In this document: positions 24,378 through 32,296 of the stretch, piece after piece
Layout of the letters: every line of letters begins with the position of its first letter
Position numbering within the stretch: position 1 is the first letter of the stretch
Source: a bacterium
Lineage (GTDB): Bacteria > Actinomycetota > Acidimicrobiia > Spongiisociales > ZC4RG35
Assembly (NCBI GenBank): GCA_024641285.1
Contig: JAHEDH010000011.1
Location: 1-42,372, forward strand
Direction of reading: 5' to 3'
Length of the DNA stretch: 42,372 bases
Notes under the pieces: generated by a model
Databases searched by the model: none
Told to the model about the DNA's origin: nothing
What the model saw: the letters and a program-made list of their open reading frames with translations, nothing else
Program-made: the position numbers and the translations under genes

Positions 24378-26207
24378 TCACTCGACGGTGACGGTCTTGG
24401 CGAGGTTGCGGGGCTTGTCTACGTCGAGGCCCTTGGCGTTGGCGATGTGATACGCCAGGAACTGGAGCGGCACCACGGCATTGACGATGCAGATGAGATC
24501 GGGGCTGTTCGGGACGGCGATCACGTGGTCGGCGACGCTCGCCACCTCGTCCTCGTCGCCTTCCTCCACCACCATCACGATGGTGCCCCCGCGAGCCTTC
24601 ATCTCCTCCATGTTCGAGAGCGTCTTCGCCCGGACATGGCTGTCCGTGGCGATGCCGATCACCACGACGCCCTTCTCGATGAGTGAGATCGGGCCGTGCT
24701 TCATCTCACCGGCCGGATACCCCTCGGCCCGGACGTAGGCGATCTCCTTCAGCTTGAGCGCCCCCTCCATCGCCACAGGGAAGTCGCCGGCACGGCCGAG
24801 GAAGAAGAAGTCGCGAGTGTCTGCCCACTCGCCGGTCATCCCCCGGATCTGGTCTTCGAGCTGCAATGCCCGCTCGACGGTCTGCGGCAGCTCCTTGATC
24901 GCCGCCACCAGATTCCCGATGGTGCCGGGATCGAGCGTCCCACGGTTCTGAGCCAGATACAGGCCGAACAGTTGGAGCATCACGAGTTGGGTCGTGAAGG
25001 TCTTCGTGGCCGCCACCCCGATCTCGGGTCCACACCGCGTGTACAGGACGGCGTCGGCGTCGCGGGCCAGCGCCGAGTCGACGACGTTGGAGAGCCCGAC
25101 CACGGTGGCGCCCTGCGCCTTGGCATACCGGATCGCTGCGAGCGTGTCGATGGTCTCACCGGATTGGCTGATGCCGATCACGAGCGAGCGGTCGTCCAGC
25201 ACGGGGTCCCGATAGCGGAACTCGCTGGCGATGTCGATCTCGACGGGGAGCCGAGTCCAACGCTCGATGGCGTACTTGGCCATCATGGCGGCGTGGTACG
25301 ACGTGCCACACGCGATCACGAACACCTTGTCGATCATCCGGATGATCTTGTTGTCGAGCTCCAGCTCGGAGAATTCGATCCGGCCGGTGCCATCGATGCG
25401 CCCGCGAAGCGTGTCGGTGATCGCGGTCGGCTGCTCGTTGATCTCCTTGAGCATGAAGGTGGGATAACCGCCCTTCTCGGCGGCCTCGAGGTCCCATTCG
25501 ATCTCACGCTCGGAGATCGGGGTCTCATTGCCATCGAGATCGGTGATCACGATCGATTCGGCAGTGAGGTCGACCACCCGATCGTCGTCCACCGCGATCA
25601 CCTTCTTGGTGTGCCGAAGGAAGGCCGGAATGTCGGAGGCGAGGAAGTTCTCTCCGTCGCCCCTGCCGATGACAAGCGGCGAGCCGCGTCGGGCGGCGAC
25701 GATGCGCTTGGGCTCGTCGGTCCTCACGACTGCGATGGCGAGGGATCCGTCGGCGAGCTTCATGACGTCCCGGACGGCGTCGGCGAGATCCATGTCGGCC
25801 CGGTCCTCGACGAGGTGGGCAATGACCTCGGTGTCGGTGTCCGAGGCGAATTCGTGGCCATTGGCGATCAGCTTCGCCCGCAGTGCCGCCCAATTCTCGA
25901 CGATGCCGTTGTGGATCACGGCGACGGTGCCGTCACAGTCGCGATGGGGGTGGGCGTTTCCGGTCGTCGGCGCCCCGTGGGTCGCCCACCGGGTGTGTCC
26001 GATGCCGACCGAGCCCGTGATGGGCTCGGCATCCAGCGCGGCGACGAGGTCTGCCATTCTCCCGGCCGTCTTGGTGACGGTGAGGCCACCGGCGCCGATC
26101 AGCGCCACACCCGCCGAGTCATACCCGCGGTACTCGAGGCCTTCGAGGCCCGGAACCAGCACGTCGAGCGCCGCTCTGGGGCCGACGTATCCGACGATTC
26201 CACACAT
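24378..26207 (-). CDS. glmS: Glutamine--fructose-6-phosphate aminotransferase
   Basis: 609 residues, full length. The enzyme makes glucosamine-6-phosphate from fructose-6-phosphate and glutamine, the first step to UDP-GlcNAc for the cell wall. The N-terminal glutaminase starts MCGIVGYVG with catalytic Cys2, followed by GYDSAGVA, HTRWATHG and HNGIVENW. Two SIS sugar-binding domains follow (ACGTSYHA and SQSGETIDT in the first; FLGRAGDFPVAMEGALKLKEI in the second). The end PRNLAKTVTVE carries the conserved lysine. AAGGAG lies just before ATG 26207. No glmS ribozyme is seen upstream. The adjacent wall-hydrolase gene on the same strand fits a cell-wall neighbourhood. Confidence 0.97.
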   Translation of the reverse strand: MCGIVGYVGPRAALDVLVPGLEGLEYRGYDSAGVALIGAGGLTVTKTAGRMADLVAALDAEPITGSVGIGHTRWATHGAPTTGNAHPHRDCDGTVAVIHNGIVENWAALRAKLIANGHEFASDTDTEVIAHLVEDRADMDLADAVRDVMKLADGSLAIAVVRTDEPKRIVAARRGSPLVIGRGDGENFLASDIPAFLRHTKKVIAVDDDRVVDLTAESIVITDLDGNETPISEREIEWDLEAAEKGGYPTFMLKEINEQPTAITDTLRGRIDGTGRIEFSELELDNKIIRMIDKVFVIACGTSYHAAMMAKYAIERWTRLPVEIDIASEFRYRDPVLDDRSLVIGISQSGETIDTLAAIRYAKAQGATVVGLSNVVDSALARDADAVLYTRCGPEIGVAATKTFTTQLVMLQLFGLYLAQNRGTLDPGTIGNLVAAIKELPQTVERALQLEDQIRGMTGEWADTRDFFFLGRAGDFPVAMEGALKLKEIAYVRAEGYPAGEMKHGPISLIEKGVVVIGIATDSHVRAKTLSNMEEMKARGGTIVMVVEEGDEDEVASVADHVIAVPNSPDLICIVNAVVPLQFLAYHIANAKGLDVDKPRNLAKTVTVE

Positions 26208-26250
26208 GGTGATCTCCTTGTTGCGCACGGCTCTGCCGCAGGCGCGTGTC

Positions 26251-26268
26251 ACGTATCTGGTGATACGT
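26251..26268. promoter_or_regulatory. glmS: 7-bp inverted repeat in the glmS upstream region
   Basis: ACGTATC and GATACGT flank TGGT, 44 bp upstream of the glmS ATG. It could be an operator or a leader hairpin. The AT-rich TATC core may also overlap a -10 element. Confidence 0.4.
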
Positions 26269-26422
26269 ATGGCTGGAGACCGGAGAACACCGACGACGAT
26301 CGTCGGGCCACGTCGACCGAGCCTCTGTTCCGCGGATCGCTCCGTGGGTTTGCTCTCGATCGTGACGGCCGTGGTGGCCGGGAAGGCATCCGCCGAAGAC
26401 TTCGATGACCTTCCTCCTCGTC

Positions 26423-26441
26423 ACCTGGGGCGAGCCCAGGT
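26423..26441 (-). terminator. Possible hairpin terminator of the hydrolase gene
   Basis: ACCTGGG and CCCAGGT pair around a five-base loop, 109 bp after the hydrolase stop. There is no U-tract, and the function is uncertain. Confidence 0.35.
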
Positions 26442-26549
26442 CTGGCGCTGTGGGTTGTCAGTTCCCGATCAGTTGTCAACGCTCCAAGAGATGCTGGAGC
26501 AACCGAAACGCTACCACACCGCCATCGAGCCGGCACACGGACAGGTTGG

Positions 26550-27713
26550 CTACCAGCGGCCGCCGTTGTGGGGACAGCCGTTCCACTTCGGGACGTCGTT
26601 GAGCCAAGGGTCCACGGCCCATGCAGGAAGCTCGGGGCCCCGCCTCCCTTGGAAATCCGGGTCGGTCGAGGCGAACCGAGGCAGGACGGGGACCTTCACC
26701 CGATCGTTGACCTCGTCGTTGAAGTTCGTGTTGACGACCGCCCATGGGCTCCAGCCGCCCCAGCCGCTCCGGTTGGCGTACTGGTACCAGACGTAGTTGA
26801 CGGCTGCATAGGCGTTGTCGACCGGGTCGTAGCGCGATCCTCCCACACCGAAGCGGTTCATCTCGGTTCGTCCCATCTGGAAGAGCCCGGCGTACCCGAA
26901 GCCGTTGGATCCGGTCAGCGCATGGTGTTGGTACCCGATCGATTCGCAATAGGAGACCACGACCGCCTCCGACGCCATCTGCTCGGCGAGGCTCTCGAAC
27001 CCCCAGATGGCTGCACCATCCCAGCCACGTACCCGCGAGGGGGCGACGTCGTCGAGGCCCTTGACGGTGAGCACGCAATCGAACAGCGACCATGTCATTC
27101 GAGCGATGGCGTTTCGATCCCAGTATCCGTTCGGCGCCAGATCGATCTCCTCGGATCGCTCCTTGCACTCCGTCCCCGAGGCAGGTGGAGGTCGGTGCGA
27201 TGGCAGCTCGTCGACGACCGTCAGCACATCGTCCTCGAAGCCCACGGCGGTCATGGATTGGACCCGGCGCTCGAGGCCGTCCGCCGCGTCCTGAGCGGCC
27301 TGCAGTTCCTCGGGTGTGGGAGGCGGGGGTGTGGTGGTCGTCGTCGATCGGCGCTCGACCTCGAACGAGAGATCCTCCATCGTCGCCGGCGTTGCGTACG
27401 TGGCGACGGTTGGATCCGGGACCACGAACGAGACATCCGGCTCGAAGGCCAGCAGTTCAGGCTCGCGCTCCGCTCCCGAGGAGGACGTCATCGAGAAGCT
27501 CGGCTCGGGATCGCCGGGTGTCGCCACGGCGACAGTCGATCCGACGAGGGTGATCGCCGTGATCACACCCAGAGCCGCGGCCACATGGGCGGACACGGCC
27601 GGGCCGGTTGTGTGGCTGACCGTGCGCGACGGCGGAAGAGGGCGCCACGAGATCTCGTGACGCCCTCTCGCGACGCTCGGTGCCAGCGCATCGAAGATCC
27701 GGATGAGTCGCAT
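26550..27713 (-). CDS. Exported lytic-transglycosylase-like (lysozyme-fold) protein
   Basis: 387 residues from ATG 27713. One membrane or signal segment (about residues 35-60: AAALGVITAITLVGSTVAVA) is followed by a Thr/Pro linker. A lysozyme-fold domain lies at about 230-340: YCESIGYQHHAL with probable catalytic E257, then GFGYAGLFQMGRTEMNRFG and DNAYAAVNYVWY. This pattern is that of SLT/transglycosylase-like domains that cleave peptidoglycan outside the membrane. A Trp-rich tail (GWGGWSPWAVVN) follows. A perfect 15-bp palindrome covers the ribosome-binding region. It lies 78 bp after the amylase gene on the same strand, so read-through from the maltodextrin operon is possible. Confidence 0.78.
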   Translation of the reverse strand: MRLIRIFDALAPSVARGRHEISWRPLPPSRTVSHTTGPAVSAHVAAALGVITAITLVGSTVAVATPGDPEPSFSMTSSSGAEREPELLAFEPDVSFVVPDPTVATYATPATMEDLSFEVERRSTTTTTPPPPTPEELQAAQDAADGLERRVQSMTAVGFEDDVLTVVDELPSHRPPPASGTECKERSEEIDLAPNGYWDRNAIARMTWSLFDCVLTVKGLDDVAPSRVRGWDGAAIWGFESLAEQMASEAVVVSYCESIGYQHHALTGSNGFGYAGLFQMGRTEMNRFGVGGSRYDPVDNAYAAVNYVWYQYANRSGWGGWSPWAVVNTNFNDEVNDRVKVPVLPRFASTDPDFQGRRGPELPAWAVDPWLNDVPKWNGCPHNGGRW

Positions 27714-27714
27714 T

Positions 27715-27729
27715 GACAGGGTCCCTGTC
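27715..27729. promoter_or_regulatory. Perfect 15-bp palindrome over the hydrolase ribosome-binding site
   Basis: GACAGGG-T-CCCTGTC lies one base before the ATG on the minus strand. In the mRNA it would fold the only purine-rich stretch (GGGA) into a stem, so it could block translation. As DNA it could be an operator. Confidence 0.5.
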
Positions 27730-27791
27730 GACCGATCGACGCGACTCCTGAAGGGAATTGGGTGAGTTGCCCCGAGCACTCGAGACGAGGG

Positions 27792-29657
27792 TCAATCCCC
27801 CAAGACGACGACTGCGGACCTCGCCTCGACGGTGATCGACGTTGCATCCAGGCGTCCCCGCCCGAAGCCGACCTCGGCCCAACCGGTCCCGATGTCGACG
27901 GTCACGGTCGTCTGCGCGCGGTTGACGGCGACAAGACTCCTGAGGTCTCCGATTCGCTCGAACACCACGAAGTCCTCGCCGGCGTCGACGGGCCGCCAGG
28001 CACCATGCGCCATCTCCGGCCTGGTGCGCCTGAGGATGGCGAGGTCGCGCACCAGCCGGGCGGTCTCGGAGCTCGCCGGATCGCCGTCGGCCGGGAAAGC
28101 CCCTCGGCAGCCGGGATCGTTGCCGCCCGACATCTCGATCTCGTCGCCGTAGTAGATGCCGGGCATCCCCGGCATCGTCATCTGGAGCACGGTGGCCAGC
28201 CGGAGCCGCCAGGCGTCTCCACCGGCCTCGGTGAGGAAGCGGGCCGTGTCGTGGCTGCTGATCAGGCTCTGGCATGCCAAGGTCACGGGCCAGGCGTACT
28301 GGAACACGGATCTCGCCGCCTCGTCGAGGAACTCGACGCCATCGATCTCGCCAGTCGCCAGGAAACGGAGACAGAGCGATCGGAACGTGTAGTCCATGGT
28401 GGCGTCGAACCGATCTCCCTGCAGCCACGATCCCGCATCGCCCATGATCTCTGCGATCAGGTAGGCCTCGGGGTTCTCGTCTCGGACAGCCGCGCGGAAG
28501 TCGTTCCAGAAGTCGGGATCGACGTAGCGGGCGACGTCCATTCGCCATCCGTCGACATCGAACTCACGAACCCAGTACCGGGCGACATCGAGCACATACC
28601 GGCGTGTCTCTGGGTTCGTCAGATCGAGCCGCGGCATCGTCGCCACGCCGTACCAGGCGTCATAGCTCGGCTCGACGGGACGACCCTCGCCCTCCAATTC
28701 GACGAGCGGAAGCCCGGTCTCGGCCGGCCAGCGCTCGAGCCAGCGCCGCATCGGGTGCCCCTCGCCGATCAGGTGGGGCCGGTACCCGATGCTCAGCGGC
28801 CAAGAATGCACCTCGAACCAGTCGACGTACTCCGACCGCTCGCCGTTGGAGACCAGATCGGCGAAGGCGAAGAAGCGTGGATGGACGTGGTTGAACGAAG
28901 CATCGAGGATCACCTTGATGTTGCGACGATGGGCAGCAGCGACGAGCTCGCTCAGGGCCTCGTCCCCGCCGAACGCAGGATCGACGGAGAAGTAGTCGAC
29001 CGTGTCGTACTTGTGGTTCGACGGTGATGTGAAGATCGGATTGAGGTAGATGACGTCGACGCCGAGCCATTCGAGGTGGTCGAGTCGACCGGTGATCCCC
29101 AGGAGGTCGCCGCCCTGGAATTGGATCGGCATCGGCTGGGTTCCCCACGGCACCGTCCCTTCGGGGTCGTTCGCCGGGTCTCCGTTGGCGAACCGCTCCG
29201 GGAAGATCTGATACATCACCGCGCCCTTCGCCCAGGCCGGGACGTCGATCTCGGCTCTGTTCGGCAACCGCCACCGGTCGAGTCGCTCCACGGCCACCGA
29301 GATGCCGTCGGGGGTGGCGTAGACGGGTCGACCCAGATGGGTCTGGAATGCGAGAGAGAACTCGGCGTCCGGCGGCAGGGGGCCAACGACGGCCTCCCAG
29401 ATGGTGAAACGGCGGGTGCCGATCGGCTCCATCGGCCATTCGGTGATCCCGAATTCGTCGCGGACGACGACCGACGCCGCGTTCAGATCGGGTTCGGTCC
29501 AGACCCGGAATCGGTACCGGCCGTTGCCGAGCGGCTCGCAGAACGCCGCATCATCGACATCGAATCGCACGTCCCACGGCGAGACGTCGCCGGGGATCCC
29601 GAAGATCCCGAGGTCGTCGACGTGCCGCCGGGGAGGCCTATCCCTTGACGGCGCCAC
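27792..29657 (-). CDS. Alpha-amylase family glycosidase (neopullulanase/cyclomaltodextrinase type)
   Basis: 621 residues without signal peptide, so cytoplasmic. An N-terminal beta domain of about 120 residues, like that of neopullulanases, precedes the GH13 barrel, which starts at AVMYQIFPERFANGD. The catalytic residues are D374 in DGWRMDVA, E403 in LIAEIMGD and D470 in SSHDTARF. The C-terminal beta domain ends with VVVLGD. It should cut imported maltodextrins or cyclodextrins to glucose and maltose. The GTG at 29657 overlaps the end of malG by 20 bp, and no good ribosome-binding site is seen, so translation is probably coupled. It is the last gene of malE-malF-malG-amylase. Confidence 0.9.
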   Translation of the reverse strand: MAPSRDRPPRRHVDDLGIFGIPGDVSPWDVRFDVDDAAFCEPLGNGRYRFRVWTEPDLNAASVVVRDEFGITEWPMEPIGTRRFTIWEAVVGPLPPDAEFSLAFQTHLGRPVYATPDGISVAVERLDRWRLPNRAEIDVPAWAKGAVMYQIFPERFANGDPANDPEGTVPWGTQPMPIQFQGGDLLGITGRLDHLEWLGVDVIYLNPIFTSPSNHKYDTVDYFSVDPAFGGDEALSELVAAAHRRNIKVILDASFNHVHPRFFAFADLVSNGERSEYVDWFEVHSWPLSIGYRPHLIGEGHPMRRWLERWPAETGLPLVELEGEGRPVEPSYDAWYGVATMPRLDLTNPETRRYVLDVARYWVREFDVDGWRMDVARYVDPDFWNDFRAAVRDENPEAYLIAEIMGDAGSWLQGDRFDATMDYTFRSLCLRFLATGEIDGVEFLDEAARSVFQYAWPVTLACQSLISSHDTARFLTEAGGDAWRLRLATVLQMTMPGMPGIYYGDEIEMSGGNDPGCRGAFPADGDPASSETARLVRDLAILRRTRPEMAHGAWRPVDAGEDFVVFERIGDLRSLVAVNRAQTTVTVDIGTGWAEVGFGRGRLDATSITVEARSAVVVLGD

Positions 29658-30567
29658 TGGTGAGGCCGCCGATGATCTGCTTTTGGGCGACCAGGAACGT
29701 CAACACGATCGGGGCGGCGCCGATGAGCGCGGCCGCGGCGAGACTCCCCCATTTGGCGGCGTACTCGCTCTCGACGAACAGCTGGAGGCCGACCGCGAGC
29801 GTGAACTGTTCGGTGGCACGGATCAGCGTTCGGGCGAGGATGAACTCGGAGTAGATGTTGATGAAGGTGATGATGAAGATCACCGCCAGCACCGGGCGGG
29901 CGAGCGGAAACACGATCCGGAAGAAGATCTGGGCCGGGCTGGCGCCGTCGACCTTGGCCGACTCGTCCAGCGAGTTGGGAACGGTGTCCATGAAGCCCTT
30001 GATGAGGAACGCGTTGAATCCGATCGCCCCTCCGAGGTAGACCATGATCAGGAAGGTGTGGCTGTTGACCCCGAACCCCTCGAAGGTCTCGCCGACCTGG
30101 ATCGCCAACAGGAACAGGGCGATGAATCCGAGGAACTGCGGGAACACCTGAACCAACAGCAACGTGAGCAGCCCGGCCCGCCTCCCCTTGAAACGGAGAC
30201 GGCTGAAGGCGTAGGCAGCCAGAGAGGCGACGATCACGTTCAGCACCGACGCGATGATCGCCACCTTCCAGGTGTTCCACAGCCAGGTGCCCACCGGAGT
30301 GAGCGGACTGTCGAAGAGCCCCGTGAAGTTCTCTGTGGTCAAGGACTTGGGGATGAGACGAGCGGTGGCCAACGAGTCCGACGAGTTGAACGATGCGGAC
30401 AGGATCCAGATCACCGGATACAGCGAGAAGAAGGCGAAGATGATCAACAGGACGTGACGCCAGCCGATCTCGCGCATCCACTTCCGGGGCTTCATCCGCC
30501 GCTCGACCACCGTGGCCTTCTCTCGGGTGATCGCCGGCGGCGTCACGGCAGCATCGCGACTAGCCAT
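29638..30567 (-). CDS. malG: Maltose/maltodextrin ABC transporter permease MalG
   Basis: 309 residues with six membrane helices. The cytoplasmic EAA loop, which contacts the ATPase, reads SLDESAKVDGASPAQIFFRIVFPL. The start overlaps the malF stop by eight bases (ATGGCTAG). The length and the short N-terminal tail fit the MalG branch. With MalF it forms the membrane channel. No ATPase (MalK/MsiK) gene is in the window; in Actinobacteria one shared ATPase often serves several such importers. Confidence 0.92.
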   Translation of the reverse strand: MASRDAAVTPPAITREKATVVERRMKPRKWMREIGWRHVLLIIFAFFSLYPVIWILSASFNSSDSLATARLIPKSLTTENFTGLFDSPLTPVGTWLWNTWKVAIIASVLNVIVASLAAYAFSRLRFKGRRAGLLTLLLVQVFPQFLGFIALFLLAIQVGETFEGFGVNSHTFLIMVYLGGAIGFNAFLIKGFMDTVPNSLDESAKVDGASPAQIFFRIVFPLARPVLAVIFIITFINIYSEFILARTLIRATEQFTLAVGLQLFVESEYAAKWGSLAAAALIGAAPIVLTFLVAQKQIIGGLTSGAVKG

Positions 30568-32176
30568 AGACCTCCTCCAATCGTTTCGTGAAGCGGAAGC
30601 TGACGGCCGACAGGACTGCGACGATGACGAAGATCATCACGACGATCGCCGACCCCAGCGCGAATTGATTGCCGCGGCCGGCATTGACGGCCAGATCGAA
30701 GGTGAACGAGATGAGGATGTCGGTCTCACCGAGCGGCACGGCGGCACTCGGGACCGGCGGACCGCCGTTCGTGAGCATGAAGATCAGCACGAAGTTGTTG
30801 AAGTTGAAGGCGAACGACCCGATCAGCAGCGGGGCGGTGGACACCAGGAGCAAAGGCAGCGTGATCGTACGGAACACCCGCCATGCCGAGGCGCCATCGA
30901 CCCTGGCGGCCTCCTTCAACTCCTCTGGGATCGCCGTGAGGGCCCCGGACGTGATGAGGAACATGTATGGGAAGCCGAGCCAGGCGTTCACCAGGAGCAC
31001 GGCGACCTTCGCCCAGAACGGGTCACCCAGCCACGGGATGGCGTTCAGACCCAGGCTCTCCAACAGGTTGTTCACCTGACCGTAGGACTCGTTGAGCAGC
31101 CCGCGCCAGACCAAGACGGACAGGAACGCCGGAATGGCGTAGGGCAGGATGTAGATCGACCGATAGACCGCACGGCCACGGAGCCTCTCGTCCTGAAGGG
31201 CATTGGCGAGAGCCAATCCGATGGCGAATGTGATGAACACCGAGCCCAGCGCAAAGATCAGGTTCCAGGTGAAGACCTTCACGAAGGGATTGCGGATCCG
31301 CTCGTTGGTGAAGACCTCTGCATAGTTGTCGAACCCTTCGACGATGACCCATCCCGGGTCGAGGCGACGGCCGTCTTCACAGATGAAGTTGCCGGCTTCG
31401 ATCGAGCATGTGACGTCCTCCTGCGCATCGAACAGGGTGTCGGTGTTCGGGTCGTAGGCGTAGCGCTGGCCTGCCTGGATCAGCTGAGCCGTGGACGCCG
31501 ACTGAGCGCGGGCGACTCCCTGGCCGGGGATGTCGAGCACGAGGTTCTCGATCTGATTCGCGATCGCCAGGAGATCGCGGAGCGAGAGGATCTGGAAGTC
31601 GCCGATCTGGTCGGGTGATTCGACCGAGATGTCGACCCCGGGATCGATCAGCGGGTCGTCGATCGGGTCGGAGGTGCGGTCCCTGGCGATGCCAAAATAG
31701 GTGTTGCCTTCCGGATCGCGCACCAGGAACGCCAGTTGTCCGGCGGGATCCCGATAGATGTCGAGCTCGAGGGGGACACCGTCGCCTTCGGCCCGGATCA
31801 CCTGGCTCTCGAGCTGATCGATGACCTGTTGCTTCGCCAACACGTTGCCGGTCTGCCAGTTGGTCAGCGAGACATACCCGGTGTAGATGACGGGGAAGAC
31901 GACGAAGATCGCCATGAAGATGAGGCCGGGAGCCAGCCATTTGGAGGCCTCGGCGCGGGGGCTGAGATACGCCCAGTTGAGGAGCAGCGCCGCCCCGACG
32001 AACATCGTCAACAGCAGGTAGCTCTCGTTGGCGATCAGCACCGGGACCGTGAAGACGATCAGCGCGTCGATGATGGCGATGACGCCGATCTTGACCCAGA
32101 AGCCCCAGGACAGAGGGGAGGACGACCGGGCCCGATTCATGGTCGGTCGATCGTCTTGCACCGTCATTTTCGGCAC
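30560..32176 (-). CDS. malF: Maltose/maltodextrin ABC transporter permease MalF
   Basis: 538 residues from GTG 32176 (GGTGGGG upstream; ATG 32167 is an alternative). Three N-terminal helices (about 25-115) are followed by a roughly 170-residue extracellular insert (about 120-285), then the permease core with the EAA loop ELKEAARVDGASAWRVFRTI. The insert matches the position of the P2 domain of enteric MalF, which grips the binding protein. It contains two Cys close together (TCSIEAGNFIC) that could form a disulfide. The long insert supports a maltodextrin importer rather than a generic sugar permease. It lies 120 bp after malE, with a strong hairpin in the gap. Confidence 0.92.
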   Translation of the reverse strand: MPKMTVQDDRPTMNRARSSSPLSWGFWVKIGVIAIIDALIVFTVPVLIANESYLLLTMFVGAALLLNWAYLSPRAEASKWLAPGLIFMAIFVVFPVIYTGYVSLTNWQTGNVLAKQQVIDQLESQVIRAEGDGVPLELDIYRDPAGQLAFLVRDPEGNTYFGIARDRTSDPIDDPLIDPGVDISVESPDQIGDFQILSLRDLLAIANQIENLVLDIPGQGVARAQSASTAQLIQAGQRYAYDPNTDTLFDAQEDVTCSIEAGNFICEDGRRLDPGWVIVEGFDNYAEVFTNERIRNPFVKVFTWNLIFALGSVFITFAIGLALANALQDERLRGRAVYRSIYILPYAIPAFLSVLVWRGLLNESYGQVNNLLESLGLNAIPWLGDPFWAKVAVLLVNAWLGFPYMFLITSGALTAIPEELKEAARVDGASAWRVFRTITLPLLLVSTAPLLIGSFAFNFNNFVLIFMLTNGGPPVPSAAVPLGETDILISFTFDLAVNAGRGNQFALGSAIVVMIFVIVAVLSAVSFRFTKRLEEVYG

Positions 32177-32239
32177 GGTAGCCCCACCGGCTGACGGTCG
32201 GCGCCGATTGCGAGGACTTCGAAAAGCTCACGGAACATC

Positions 32240-32275
32240 GAGGAGGGCAGGGTCGATATGGACCCTGCCCTCCTC
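32240..32275 (-). terminator. Intercistronic hairpin between malE and malF
   Basis: Perfect 15-bp arms 32240-32254 and 32261-32275 around a six-base loop, in the malE-malF gap. There is no U-tract. It probably protects the malE message end or partly stops transcription, so that binding protein exceeds permease. Confidence 0.75.
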
Positions 32276-32296
32276 TTCGCTCAGGTTCTGACCTTG

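Larger units (their letters stand above)
26208..26549. other. glmS: 342-bp stretch without a gene, upstream of glmS
   Basis: No credible coding frame is present. Going right to left in the direction of transcription it holds a 6-bp-stem hairpin (26481-26486/26495-26500), a 7-bp-stem hairpin (26423-26429/26435-26441), a pair of TTGTCA direct repeats (near 26456 and 26473) and a perfect inverted repeat 44 bp before the glmS start. The hairpins may end the upstream hydrolase transcript, and the near repeat may control glmS. No known riboswitch is recognised. Confidence 0.6.

Noticed and set aside
24696-26408. 570-residue open frame on the plus strand opposite glmS
   Set aside because: It is the antisense shadow of a full-length, motif-complete glmS; its translation is low-complexity with no recognisable fold.
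26249-26536. 95-residue minus-strand frame upstream of glmS
   Set aside because: Arg/Ser/Pro-rich composition typical of a random high-GC frame, no ribosome-binding site and no recognisable motif.
26208-26549. glmS ribozyme, cyclic-di-AMP or 6C-type leader RNA
   Set aside because: None of the conserved cores or C-rich loops could be found by eye; only short hairpins are present.
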